This document shows positions 56,356 through 64,000 of a stretch of 64,000 bases of DNA, piece after piece. The stretch's first letter is position 1, and the number at the start of each line of letters is the position of its first letter. The DNA lies in the NCBI RefSeq assembly GCF_000498395.2, contig NZ_CP010979.1, forward strand, positions 4,994,501-5,058,500. Direction: 5' to 3'. The notes under the pieces were generated by a model. The model saw nothing but the letters and a program-made list of their open reading frames with translations. It searched no databases and had not been told where the DNA came from. Origin of the DNA: Pseudomonas putida S13.1.2. GTDB lineage: Bacteria > Pseudomonadota > Gammaproteobacteria > Pseudomonadales > Pseudomonadaceae. The position numbers and the translations under genes are program-made.

Positions 56356-57459
56356 TTACAGACGCATCGGCATGACAACGTAGGAAGAATCGTCGTTGCC
56401 AGCTTCCTGCAGCAGCGCACTGCTGTTGGAGTCGGACAGGATCAGACGAACTTGCTCGGTAGTCATCACGCCCAGCACGTCCAGCAGGTAGCTGACGTTA
56501 AAGCCGATTTCCAGCGAGCTACCTTCGTAGTCCACGCTGATCTCTTCTTCAGCTTCTTCCTGCTCGGGGTTGTTGGCCTGGATCTTCAGTTGGCCAGCCG
56601 CCAGTTGCAGGCGAATACCGCGGTACTTTTCGTTGGAAAGAATCGCCGTACGGCTGAAGGCTTCACGCAGCGCCTGACGGTCGCCGACCACCAGCTTGTC
56701 GCCGCCCTTGGGCAGTACACGCTCGTAGTCCGGGAACTTGCCGTCCACCAGCTTGGAGGTGAAGGTGAATTCACCGGTCGTGGCGCGAATGTGGTGTTGG
56801 CCCAGCACGATGCTGACCATGCCTTCGGGGTCGGTCAGGAGACGCGCCAGCTCCAGGATACCTTTGCGCGGCACGATGACCTGATGGCGGTCCTCCTGCT
56901 CGATTGGCGCTGTCATGGAGCACAGCGCCAGGCGGTGGCCGTCGGTGGAAACTGCGCGCAGGGTGTTACGGGAAACCTCCAGCAGCATGCCGTTGAGGTA
57001 GTAACGCACATCCTGCTGGGCCATGGCGAAGCTGGTGCGCTCGATCAGACGGCGCAGCTTGCTCTGTTCCAGGTTGCAGGTCAGCGAGCCCGGGCCTTCT
57101 TCCACAGTCGGGAAGTCATTGGCTGGCAGGGTCGACAGAGTGAAGCGGCTACGGCCGGCCTTCACCAACAGTTTCTGCTCGTCGACCTTGATATCGATCA
57201 GGGCGTCGTTCGGCAGACTTTTACAAATGTCCATCAACTTGCGCGCCGGCACAGTGATTTCGCCAGGCTCGGCCGGCTCTTCCAGTTGTACGCGGCCCAC
57301 CAGTTCGACTTCCAGGTCGGTACCGGTCAACGACAGCTGCTGGCCTTGCACGACCAGCAATACATTGGACAGGACCGGCAAGGTCTGACGGCGCTCTACG
57401 ACACCGGCGACCAGTTGCAGGGGTTTCAACAGGGCTTCGCGTTGAATGGTGAAATGCAT
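56356..57459 (-). CDS. dnaN: DNA polymerase III beta clamp
   Basis: Ring-shaped sliding clamp for DNA polymerase III. The 367-residue length and three repeated clamp domains are normal. It starts MHFTIQREALLKPLQLVAGVVERRQTLPVLSN and ends with the typical S-YVVMPMRL. It lies 40 nt after dnaA and 15 nt before recF on the same strand. Confidence 0.99.
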   Translation of the reverse strand: MHFTIQREALLKPLQLVAGVVERRQTLPVLSNVLLVVQGQQLSLTGTDLEVELVGRVQLEEPAEPGEITVPARKLMDICKSLPNDALIDIKVDEQKLLVKAGRSRFTLSTLPANDFPTVEEGPGSLTCNLEQSKLRRLIERTSFAMAQQDVRYYLNGMLLEVSRNTLRAVSTDGHRLALCSMTAPIEQEDRHQVIVPRKGILELARLLTDPEGMVSIVLGQHHIRATTGEFTFTSKLVDGKFPDYERVLPKGGDKLVVGDRQALREAFSRTAILSNEKYRGIRLQLAAGQLKIQANNPEQEEAEEEISVDYEGSSLEIGFNVSYLLDVLGVMTTEQVRLILSDSNSSALLQEAGNDDSSYVVMPMRL

Positions 57460-57499
57460 GGTCTAGTCCCTTGCCTTCAATTAGCTGCGCAGACGGCCA

Positions 57500-59044
57500 T
57501 CAGGTCGTCAGCGTCCGCAGCAGGTTCTTGTAGTCCTCGCGGATGTCCGCGTCGGATTCCTTCAATTCGTTGATCTTGCGGCAGGCGTGCAGCACGGTCG
57601 TATGGTCACGACCACCGAACATGTCGCCGATTTCCGGCAGGCTGTGGTTGGTCAGCTCCTTGGACAGGGCCATGGCCACCTGACGTGGACGCGCGACAGA
57701 ACGCGAACGACGCTTGGACAACAGATCAGAGATCTTGATCTTGTAGTACTCGGCAACGGTGCGCTGAATGTTATCCACACTGACCAGTTTATCTTGCAGC
57801 GCCAGCAGGTCTTTCAGCGACTCACGGATCAGCTCGATGGTGATATCGCGGCCCATGAAGTGCGAGTGGGCAATCACCCGCTTCAGCGCACCTTCCAGCT
57901 CACGTACGTTGGAGCGAATGCGCTGGGCGATGAAGAAGGCCGCATCATGTGGCAGCTCGACCTTGGCCTGGTCGGCCTTCTTCATCAGGATTGCTACGCG
58001 GGTTTCCAGCTCTGGCGGCTCAACAGCCACCGTCAGCCCCCAACCAAAGCGCGACTTCAGGCGCTCCTCCAGGCCTTCGATTTCCTTGGGGTAACGGTCA
58101 GAGGTAAGAATTACCTGCTGGCCGCCCTCAAGCAGGGCATTGAAGGTGTGGAAAAACTCTTCCTGCGAGCGCTCTTTGCGTGCAAAGAACTGGATATCGT
58201 CGATCAGCAACGCATCCACCGAACGGTAGAAGCGCTTGAATTCGTTGATGGCGTTGAGCTGCAGCGCCTTGACCATGTCTGCTACGAAGCGCTCGGAGTG
58301 CAGGTACACGACTTTGGCGTTCGGGTTCTTCCTCAGCAGGTGGTTACCCACAGCATGCATAAGGTGGGTTTTACCCAGGCCAACGCCGCCGTACAGGAAC
58401 AGCGGGTTATAGCCATGCTTGGGGTTATCAGCCACCTGCCAGGCAGCCGCGCGCGCCAGCTGGTTCGACTTACCTTCGACGAAGGTGTCGAAGGTGAAAG
58501 TGCGATTCAGGTAGCTGGTGTGCTTGAGCGCACCTTCCACCTGGACGGTGCGCTGTTCGGTCCGGGCATTGCTGGCTGGCGCCGACACAGGCTCGGCCAT
58601 GGCATCAAAGCTGTCACGCGAGGACGGCTCTGCCAATTCATTGACCAGTACAGGCTCGGTGGCCGTGACAGCAACGGGTTCGACCGCTGCCGCTACCGGC
58701 ACAGGCTTTTGTGCCTGGCTCTGCGACCGGGTCTGCGCCAGCGAAGCGGCTACCGCGGCGCTGACAGGCGCGTTGGGCGCTGCACGTGGGGCTGAGCTGC
58801 GGCGGCTGCCTATTAATAAGGAAAGGGCAGGCGCAATGCCGCTGCCGTTCTCACCCAACAGCTCGAGCAAGCGGCTCAGGTACTTTTCATTGACCCAATC
58901 GAGAACGAAACGGTTAGGCGCATAGACGCGCAACTCGTCGCCTTCGGCTTCGACCTGTAGCGGACGGATCCAGGTGTTGAATTGCTGGGCAGGCAGTTCA
59001 TCGCGCAGAAGCTCCACGCACTGCTGCCAAAGTTCCACTGACAC
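57500..59044 (-). CDS. dnaA: Chromosomal replication initiator DnaA
   Basis: Initiator ATPase that binds DnaA boxes and melts oriC. The 514-residue protein has domain I (about 1-85, ELWQQCVELLRDELPAQQFN), a long low-complexity linker rich in Ala, Val and Pro (about 95-165), an AAA+ domain (GGVGLGKTHLMHAVGN, LLIDDIQFFARKERSQEEFF) and domain IV with the GGRDHTTVLHACRKI signature. The start is GTG at 59042-59044, preceded by CAGGGGATATCC. A perfect DnaA box lies in its coding sequence (57771-57779), and another overlaps its promoter. Confidence 0.99.
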   Translation of the reverse strand: MSVELWQQCVELLRDELPAQQFNTWIRPLQVEAEGDELRVYAPNRFVLDWVNEKYLSRLLELLGENGSGIAPALSLLIGSRRSSAPRAAPNAPVSAAVAASLAQTRSQSQAQKPVPVAAAVEPVAVTATEPVLVNELAEPSSRDSFDAMAEPVSAPASNARTEQRTVQVEGALKHTSYLNRTFTFDTFVEGKSNQLARAAAWQVADNPKHGYNPLFLYGGVGLGKTHLMHAVGNHLLRKNPNAKVVYLHSERFVADMVKALQLNAINEFKRFYRSVDALLIDDIQFFARKERSQEEFFHTFNALLEGGQQVILTSDRYPKEIEGLEERLKSRFGWGLTVAVEPPELETRVAILMKKADQAKVELPHDAAFFIAQRIRSNVRELEGALKRVIAHSHFMGRDITIELIRESLKDLLALQDKLVSVDNIQRTVAEYYKIKISDLLSKRRSRSVARPRQVAMALSKELTNHSLPEIGDMFGGRDHTTVLHACRKINELKESDADIREDYKNLLRTLTT

Positions 59045-59091
59045 GGATATCCCCTGAGTTTGAAAGCCGGATGAGGCAAAAGCAAACCGCC

Positions 59092-59122
59092 ATTGTACCG
59101 GTCGAGCGTTCAGTTATCCACA
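59092..59122 (-). promoter_or_regulatory. dnaA promoter overlapped by a DnaA box (autoregulation)
   Basis: TACAAT (complement of 59092-59097) is a good -10. At 17-bp spacing the -35 position (59115-59120) falls inside the perfect DnaA box TTATCCACA (59114-59122). Occupation by DnaA would block RNA polymerase. Confidence 0.65.
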
Positions 59123-59460
59123 TGTGGACACGTTAGGAACCATGACAAAACAGCCATTTATCGACCAAAAAGGCTTTGCCTCACTGTGAATAAGCCCTGT
59201 GGATAAACGACCATGAGGGCTATGCACAACCCTGGGTCCAGATCTGTTGATAACTCAGCTGTGGATAAGCGGCATTTTAATCCACAGGTTTCGACCACGA
59301 TGGAAACAAGCGCAGCACCGGTTGAGAACAAGGTTTTAAAACTCTGTACAGCTCGTATTTATTGGCCTACAGAAGGTTATCCACAGAAGGTTATCCACCT
59401 AAGATTTATAAGTTATTCAGAAAAGCTTTTTATATGTCTCTTCTTTTTTTTCATGTTGTC
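59100..59460. other. oriC: Origin of replication oriC
   Basis: Lies between dnaA and rpmH, the pseudomonad oriC position. Perfect DnaA boxes occur at 59114-59122 (+), 59198-59206 (-), 59260-59268 (-) and 59377-59385 (+). Near matches occur at 59185-59193, 59245-59253, 59278-59286 and 59391-59399. The last two boxes sit in a perfect 14-bp tandem duplication (AGAAGGTTATCCAC at 59371-59384 and 59385-59398). They are followed by an AT-rich stretch (about 59400-59456, with a long T-run), the likely unwinding element. Confidence 0.95.
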
Positions 59461-59551
59461 CCCGATTCGTGTGTCCGATCAAGCACCCCCTTGAGGATGA
59501 CCGAGCAGGCACCGTCCATCACACGGCCTATAGGGAATAGCTGGTTGGAAA

Positions 59552-59580
59552 TTGACCTACGGGCTTGCTTTCTCTAGAAT
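59552..59580 (+). promoter_or_regulatory. Sigma70 promoter of rpmH-rnpA
   Basis: TTGACC (59552-59557), 17 bp, TAGAAT (59575-59580): near-consensus hexamers at ideal spacing, about 60 bp before the rpmH start. Confidence 0.85.
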
Positions 59581-59640
59581 CGCCGGTCTCTTAAAAAGGG
59601 GGCCATCCCGGCCCGTCGTCGACAAACCAGGTAACACGCC

Positions 59641-59775
59641 ATGAAACGTACTTTCCAACCAAGCACCATCAAGCGCGCCCGCACCCACGGTTTCCGTGCC
59701 CGTATGGCTACCAAGAACGGCCGTGCTGTTCTGTCGCGTCGTCGTGCCAAAGGCCGTAAGCGTCTGGCCATTTGA
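59641..59775 (+). CDS. rpmH: 50S ribosomal protein L34
   Basis: A 44-residue, very basic ribosomal protein, starting MKRTFQPSTIKRARTHGFRA and ending GRKRLAI. This is the normal length and sequence type for L34. The ATG at 59641 follows CAGGTAACACGCC. It is transcribed away from oriC and followed by rnpA after 13 nt. Confidence 0.99.
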   Translation: MKRTFQPSTIKRARTHGFRARMATKNGRAVLSRRRAKGRKRLAI

Positions 59776-59788
59776 TTTTTCGGCACAG

Positions 59789-60193
59789 GTGGTGAGTCAG
59801 GACTTCAGTCGGGAAAAGCGACTGCTTACACCCCGACACTTCAAAGCGGTCTTCGACTCCCCAACCGGCAAGGTTCCAGGGAAAAACCTGCTGATCCTTG
59901 CTCGCGAGAACGGTCTCGATCACCCACGTCTCGGCCTGGTGATTGGCAAGAAGAGCGTCAAGCTCGCCGTTCAACGCAACCGCCTCAAGCGCTTGATGCG
60001 CGATTCCTTTCGTCTGAACCAGCAATCGCTTGCCGGGTTGGACATCGTGATCGTCGCGCGCAAGGGATTGGGTGAGATAGAAAACCCGGAATTGCACCAA
60101 CACTTTGGCAAGCTCTGGAAACGCCTGGCACGCAGCCGGCCAACACCAGCAGTCACCGCCAATTCCGCAGGGGTAGACAGCCAAGATGCGTAA
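59789..60193 (+). CDS. rnpA: Ribonuclease P protein component
   Basis: Protein cofactor of RNase P, which matures tRNA 5' ends. The 134-residue protein has the RNR motif region LAVQRNRLKRLMRDSFR and the N-terminal FSREKRLLTPRHFKAVF. The start is GTG at 59789 (a second GTG follows immediately), with only a weak ribosome site, consistent with coupling to rpmH. The frame upstream overlaps rpmH and is not used. The end overlaps yidD by 8 nt. Confidence 0.97.
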   Translation: MVSQDFSREKRLLTPRHFKAVFDSPTGKVPGKNLLILARENGLDHPRLGLVIGKKSVKLAVQRNRLKRLMRDSFRLNQQSLAGLDIVIVARKGLGEIENPELHQHFGKLWKRLARSRPTPAVTANSAGVDSQDA

Positions 60194-60431
60194 ACTGGCA
60201 CTCGTTCCGATCCAGTTTTACCGTTACGCCATTAGTCCTCTGATGGCCAGTCACTGTCGTTTTTTCCCCAGTTGCTCCTGTTACGCTTATGAAGCCATCG
60301 AAAACCATGGCCTCTGGCGTGGTGGGTGGCTGGCCGTTCGTCGCCTGGGGCGTTGTCATCCGTGGAATGACGGCGGTTTCGACCCCGTTCCACCCGCTCC
60401 TTCCTCCCGAACTTCTTCGATAGCCGAGTAA
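60186..60431 (+). CDS. yidD: Membrane protein insertion efficiency factor YidD
   Basis: An 81-residue small protein that assists insertion of membrane proteins at YidC. It has an amphipathic N-terminus (ALVPIQFYRYAISPL) and the family block CRFFPSCSCYAYEAIENHG with its cysteines, followed by GGWLAVRRLGRCHPW. It overlaps rnpA by 8 nt and precedes yidC by 2 nt. Confidence 0.97.
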   Translation: MRKLALVPIQFYRYAISPLMASHCRFFPSCSCYAYEAIENHGLWRGGWLAVRRLGRCHPWNDGGFDPVPPAPSSRTSSIAE

Positions 60432-60433
60432 TC

Positions 60434-62116
60434 ATGGATATTAAACGCACGATCCTGATCGCCGCGCTGGCAGTCGTGTCCTACGTCATGGTCCTGAAGT
60501 GGAACGATGACTACGGCCAAGCTGCCCTGCCGACTCAGAATACTGCTGCCAGCACTGTTGCTCCGGGTTTGCCTGATGGCGTGCCGGCCGGTAACAACGG
60601 CGCCAGCGCCGATGTACCAAGCGCCAACGCCGAATCGAGTGCTGCCGAACTGGCACCGGTCGCACTCAGCAAGGACCTGATCCGCGTCAAGACCGACGTC
60701 CTGGAACTGGCTATCGATCCGGTCGGTGGTGACATCGTCCAGTTGAACCTGCCGAAGTACCCACGCCGTCAAGACCACCCGAACATTCCATTCCAGTTGT
60801 TCGACAATGGTGGTGAGCGTGTCTACCTGGCACAAAGCGGCCTGACCGGTGCCAACGGCCCGGATGCCCGCGCCAGCGGCCGTCCGCTGTATGCCGCCGA
60901 ACAGAAGAGCTACCAGCTGGCCGACGGCCAGGAACAACTGGTGGTCGACCTGAAGTTCAGCGACAACGGTGTCAACTACATCAAGCGCTTCAGCTTCAAG
61001 CGCGGTGAGTACGACCTGAATGTCAGCTACCTGATCGACAACCAGAGCGACCAGGCCTGGAGCGGCAACATGTTTGCCCAGCTCAAGCGTGACGCCAGCG
61101 GCGATCCGTCCTCGAGCACTGCCACTGGCACCGCCACCTACCTGGGCGCAGCCCTGTGGACAGCTTCCGAGCCTTACAAAAAGGTCTCGATGAAGGACAT
61201 CGACAAGGGTAGTTTGAAAGAAAATGTGTCCGGCGGCTGGGTTGCGTGGCTGCAGCACTACTTCGTGACCGCCTGGATTCCGGCCAAGTCGGACAACAAC
61301 GTTGTCCAGACCCGTAAGGACAGCCAGGGCAACTACATCATCGGCTACACCGGCCCAGCCCTCAGCGTTCCTGCGGGTGGCAAGGTCGAAACCAGCGCCA
61401 TGCTGTACGCCGGCCCGAAGATCCAGTCCAAGCTCAAAGAGTTGTCCCCAGGCCTGGAACTGACCGTCGACTACGGCTTCCTGTGGTTCATCGCCCAGCC
61501 GATCTTCTGGCTGCTGCAACATATCCACAGCCTGCTGGGTAACTGGGGCTGGTCGATCATCGTGCTGACCATGCTGATCAAAGGCCTGTTCTTCCCGCTG
61601 TCGGCTGCCAGCTACCGCTCCATGGCGCGCATGCGAGCTGTTGCGCCCAAGCTTGCCGCGCTGAAGGAACGCTTCGGTGACGATCGCCAGAAGATGTCCC
61701 AGGCGATGATGGAGCTGTACAAGAAAGAGAAGATCAACCCGCTGGGCGGCTGCCTGCCGATCCTGGTGCAGATGCCGGTATTCCTGGCCCTGTACTGGGT
61801 ACTGCTGGAAAGCGTGGAAATGCGCCAGGCCCCATGGATGCTGTGGATTACCGACCTGTCGATCAAGGATCCGTTCTTCATCCTGCCGATCATCATGGGC
61901 GCCACCATGTTCATCCAGCAGCGCCTGAACCCGACGCCGCCGGATCCGATGCAGGCCAAGGTGATGAAAATGATGCCGATCATCTTCACCTTCTTCTTCC
62001 TGTGGTTCCCGGCTGGTCTGGTGCTGTACTGGGTTGTGAACAACTGCCTGTCGATTTCGCAGCAGTGGTACATCACTCGCCGTATCGAAGCAGCCACCAA
62101 AAAAGCTGCTGCTTGA
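60434..62116 (+). CDS. yidC: Membrane protein insertase YidC
   Basis: Inner-membrane insertase working alone or with SecYEG. The 560-residue protein has an N-terminal membrane anchor (about 5-22), a large periplasmic beta-sandwich domain (about 60-340) typical of Gram-negative YidC, and the conserved five-helix core starting around residue 350 (LLGNWGWSIIVLTMLIKG with the catalytic-region Arg in SYRSMARMRAVAPK). It ends in a basic tail (RRIEAATKKAAA). A terminator follows. Confidence 0.99.
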   Translation: MDIKRTILIAALAVVSYVMVLKWNDDYGQAALPTQNTAASTVAPGLPDGVPAGNNGASADVPSANAESSAAELAPVALSKDLIRVKTDVLELAIDPVGGDIVQLNLPKYPRRQDHPNIPFQLFDNGGERVYLAQSGLTGANGPDARASGRPLYAAEQKSYQLADGQEQLVVDLKFSDNGVNYIKRFSFKRGEYDLNVSYLIDNQSDQAWSGNMFAQLKRDASGDPSSSTATGTATYLGAALWTASEPYKKVSMKDIDKGSLKENVSGGWVAWLQHYFVTAWIPAKSDNNVVQTRKDSQGNYIIGYTGPALSVPAGGKVETSAMLYAGPKIQSKLKELSPGLELTVDYGFLWFIAQPIFWLLQHIHSLLGNWGWSIIVLTMLIKGLFFPLSAASYRSMARMRAVAPKLAALKERFGDDRQKMSQAMMELYKKEKINPLGGCLPILVQMPVFLALYWVLLESVEMRQAPWMLWITDLSIKDPFFILPIIMGATMFIQQRLNPTPPDPMQAKVMKMMPIIFTFFFLWFPAGLVLYWVVNNCLSISQQWYITRRIEAATKKAAA

Positions 62117-62141
62117 CGGGCTAGTACGCTAGCCTGTGAAT

Positions 62142-62169
62142 AAAAAACGCCCCCTAGTGGGGCGTTTTT
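62142..62169. terminator. Bidirectional terminator after yidC
   Basis: A-run, stem CGCCCC/GGGGCG with a short CTAGT loop, then TTTTT. It separates yidC from mnmE. Confidence 0.9.
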
Positions 62170-62204
62170 GCTATCTGTCGTTTTTGTCGTAGAGGCTTTC
62201 GAGC

Positions 62205-63575
62205 ATGAACACTGTGCGTGAAACCATCGCCGCCATCGCTACCGCCCAAGGCCGCGGTGGTGTGGGTATTGTCAGGTTGTCCGGCCCTTTGGCCAGCAAG
62301 GCCGGGCAGTTGATCACCGGTCGTACGCTGACCCCTCGCCATGCCCATTACGGACCGTTCCGCGACGATGAAGGGCGGGTGCTGGACGAGGGGATTGCGT
62401 TGTTCTTCCCTGGGCCGAACTCGTTCACCGGCGAAGATGTGCTCGAACTCCAGGGCCACGGTGGCCCGGTGGTGCTGGACATGCTGCTGCAGCGCTGTGT
62501 ACAAGTTGGCTGTCGCCTGGCCCGCCCGGGTGAATTCAGCGAACGTGCGTTCCTCAACGACAAGCTCGACCTGGCCCAGGCCGAAGCCATTGCCGACCTG
62601 ATCGAGGCCAGCTCCAGCCAGGCGGCACGTAACGCCCTGCGCTCGCTGCAAGGGGAATTCTCCAAGCGTGTGCACAGCCTGACCGAGGCGCTGATTGCCC
62701 TGCGCATCTACGTCGAGGCAGCAATCGACTTCCCTGAAGAGGAGATCGATTTCCTCGCCGATGGCCACGTCCTGTCGATGCTCGATGCAGTGCGCGGCGA
62801 GTTATCCACCGTGCAACGTGAGGCCGGGCAGGGTGCCTTGCTGCGTGACGGCATGACGGTGGTCATCGCCGGGCGGCCGAACGCCGGCAAGTCGAGCCTG
62901 CTGAATCAGCTGGCTGGTCGGGAAGCCGCCATTGTCACCGATATCGCCGGCACCACCCGGGACATCCTGCGCGAACATATCCACATCGACGGTATGCCGC
63001 TGCACGTGGTCGATACCGCCGGTTTGCGTGATACCGATGACCATGTGGAAAAGATCGGCGTAGAACGCGCCCTGAAGGCCATTGGCGAGGCCGACCGTGT
63101 GTTGCTGGTGGTCGACTCCACCGCGCCGGAGGCCAGCGACCCGTTTGCCCTATGGCCCGAGTTTCTCGCTCAGCGGCCGGACCCGGCCAAGGTCACGCTG
63201 ATTCGCAACAAGGCCGACCTGAGTGGTGAGCGGGTAGCGCTGGAACAGTGCGATGACGGCCATGTGACCATCACCCTCAGTGCCAAGGGCGACGACACAG
63301 GGCTGCAACTGCTGCGCGACCATCTCAAGGCCTGCATGGGTTACGAACAGACGTCAGAGAGCGGCTTCAGTGCCCGCCGGCGCCACCTGGATGCCTTGCG
63401 CCAGGCCAGCGAGCACCTGGAGCACGGCCGTGCACAGTTGACCTTGGCGGGCGCAGGAGAGCTGCTGGCAGAGGACTTGCGCCAGGCACAGCATGCCCTG
63501 GGGGAAATTACCGGGGCGTTCAGCTCGGATGACCTGCTGGGGCGGATTTTCTCCAGCTTCTGCATCGGCAAGTAA
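62205..63575 (+). CDS. mnmE: tRNA modification GTPase MnmE (TrmE)
   Basis: With MnmG it makes the 5-carboxymethylaminomethyl group on U34 of tRNAs. The 456-residue protein has the N-terminal formyl-THF-binding domain (ETIAAIATAQGRGGVGIVRLSG), a helical domain and an inserted G domain: GRPNAGKSSLLNQL (P-loop), DIAGTTRD, DTAGLRDT and RNKADL. It ends with the conserved C-terminal FCIGK. Partner mnmG should follow just beyond the window. Confidence 0.99.
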   Translation: MNTVRETIAAIATAQGRGGVGIVRLSGPLASKAGQLITGRTLTPRHAHYGPFRDDEGRVLDEGIALFFPGPNSFTGEDVLELQGHGGPVVLDMLLQRCVQVGCRLARPGEFSERAFLNDKLDLAQAEAIADLIEASSSQAARNALRSLQGEFSKRVHSLTEALIALRIYVEAAIDFPEEEIDFLADGHVLSMLDAVRGELSTVQREAGQGALLRDGMTVVIAGRPNAGKSSLLNQLAGREAAIVTDIAGTTRDILREHIHIDGMPLHVVDTAGLRDTDDHVEKIGVERALKAIGEADRVLLVVDSTAPEASDPFALWPEFLAQRPDPAKVTLIRNKADLSGERVALEQCDDGHVTITLSAKGDDTGLQLLRDHLKACMGYEQTSESGFSARRRHLDALRQASEHLEHGRAQLTLAGAGELLAEDLRQAQHALGEITGAFSSDDLLGRIFSSFCIGK

Positions 63576-63598
63576 TCCACAGCCAGACAAGGCCAAGC

Positions 63599-63626
63599 GC
63601 CGCTCCTTAGGGAGCGGCTTTTTTTT
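63599..63626 (+). terminator. Rho-independent terminator after mnmE
   Basis: Stem GCCGCTCC-TTAG-GGAGCGGC with an 8-base T-run. Confidence 0.95.
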
Positions 63627-63672
63627 GCCTGAAATTCGTTGCAGGAAGAGACCACAGTGAAGTCAACAGCGC

Positions 63673-63702
63673 ACCTGTGGGAGCGGGCATGCCCGCGAAG
63701 AC
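63673..63702. repeat. Single REP unit (family A)
   Basis: One unpaired copy with core GTGGGAGCGGGCATGCCCGC; no inverted partner is nearby. Confidence 0.78.
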
Positions 63703-63798
63703 GCCCGTACAACCGCTAGATCTCTATGGCTGGGCCGACGCTTTTGCGGAAAACCGGCTGTCGCCTTGTCCGCATCTGTCGCGAACTTGAGTATTTTT

Positions 63799-63942
63799 TC
63801 ATCCACAACCTGAAAACTGCGCTCAGGAGCCCTGTGGAAAACCCATCTTCAGCTCAGTTGATAAGCAGGCTTTTTTTCTGAGGAAAAATCCCCCTGTGGG
63901 TAAATAGCCATTTCATCCACAGGCTAAATGACGTTATCCATA
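63799..63942. other. Second DnaA-box cluster, upstream of mnmG
   Basis: Five single-mismatch DnaA boxes in 144 bp: TCATCCACA (63799-63807 and 63913-63921), TGTGGAAAA (63833-63841), TGTGGGTAA (63895-63903) and TTATCCATA (63934-63942). A weaker one is at 63856-63864. T-runs lie beside them (63866-63877 region). None is perfect. Confidence 0.55.
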
Positions 63943-63996
63943 GCCCTCATGGCACTCCAGACACAGGGTTTAATTTCTCTCTACACAGCGCAAATC

Positions 63997-64000
63997 ATGG
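63997..64000 (+). CDS. mnmG: Probable first codon of mnmG (cut by window edge)
   Basis: The window ends ATGG. In pseudomonads mnmG (gidA) follows mnmE on the same strand and begins ATG-GA, so this may be its start codon. Four bases cannot prove it, and there is no clear ribosome site just upstream. Confidence 0.3.

Larger units (their letters stand above)
63576..63996. other. mnmE-mnmG intergenic region
   Basis: A 421-bp spacer. It contains the mnmE terminator (63599-63626), a single REP unit (63673-63702) and a cluster of near-consensus DnaA boxes (63799-63942). No gene is visible. Confidence 0.8.

Noticed and set aside
1..64000. CRISPR arrays
   Set aside because: The repeats seen are paired inverted REPs at irregular distances. 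There is no series of identical direct repeats with equal spacers and no cas gene.
1..64000. tRNA or rRNA genes
   Set aside because: No cloverleaf or rRNA-like sequence was recognised in the intergenic spaces; a tRNA-finding program would settle it.

Overview
The window is a GC-rich chromosomal segment that I assign to the Pseudomonas putida group. The evidence is gene order: dnaA-dnaN-recF-gyrB next to rpmH-rnpA-yidD-yidC-mnmE, and a long block matching the remembered P. aeruginosa order from PA0001 to about PA0106. A dense set of REP elements of the P. putida type supports this. No rRNA, tRNA, CRISPR array, IS element or prophage is visible. Assignments rest on reading the sequence and on remembered family knowledge; no search was run.

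Layout. 0-15 kb: coxA (partial) and coxB of an aa3/caa3-type oxidase, a SulP transporter with a beta-carbonic anhydrase, a LexA-box-controlled radical SAM gene, yheV-prlC, a gamma-carbonic anhydrase, a HAD phosphatase, an outer-membrane-type aminopeptidase, two tandem lipoproteins, two DUF1161 genes, an OsmC protein, an LLM oxidoreductase and dodecin. 15-20 kb: DUF883, trpI divergent from trpBA, then two small oxidoreductase-like genes. 20-25 kb: choline-O-sulfate locus (LysR regulator, betC, choline-binding protein, SulP transporter). 25-28 kb: aroE, hemF (with an ANR box) and qor. 28.2-30.4 kb: a small accessory strip with a YefM-YoeB toxin-antitoxin pair, a DUF3077 gene, strongly structured DNA, a candidate orphan sRNA and a 60-bp inverted repeat. 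30.4-43 kb: core genes tsaC, dprA, def-fmt-rsmB-trkA, an LpxL-type acyltransferase, tag, glyQS, gmhB and plsC.

43-52.7 kb is a block that P. aeruginosa lacks at this position, between the plsC-type acyltransferase and gyrB. It holds a GMC dehydrogenase-MHS transporter pair with a LysR regulator, and a sulfide/persulfide module (persulfide dioxygenase, sulfide:quinone reductase, TSUP exporter). The module has a divergent sigma54 activator of FisR type, a candidate sigma54 promoter and an array of TGGCAG repeats. 52.8-59 kb: gyrB, recF (carrying two parS sites), dnaN and dnaA. 59.05-59.64 kb: oriC. 59.6-63.6 kb: rpmH, rnpA, yidD, yidC and mnmE. The end of the window has a second, weaker DnaA-box cluster just before the probable start of mnmG.

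Functionally, the right half is the replication/segregation core (oriC, parS, dnaA, dnaN, recF, gyrB) plus translation and membrane-insertion genes. The left half mixes respiration, CO2/bicarbonate handling, tryptophan synthesis and choline-sulfate use. The least ordinary material is the accessory strip at 28-30.4 kb, the sulfide module with its regulatory DNA, and the abundance of perfect DnaA boxes far outside oriC.
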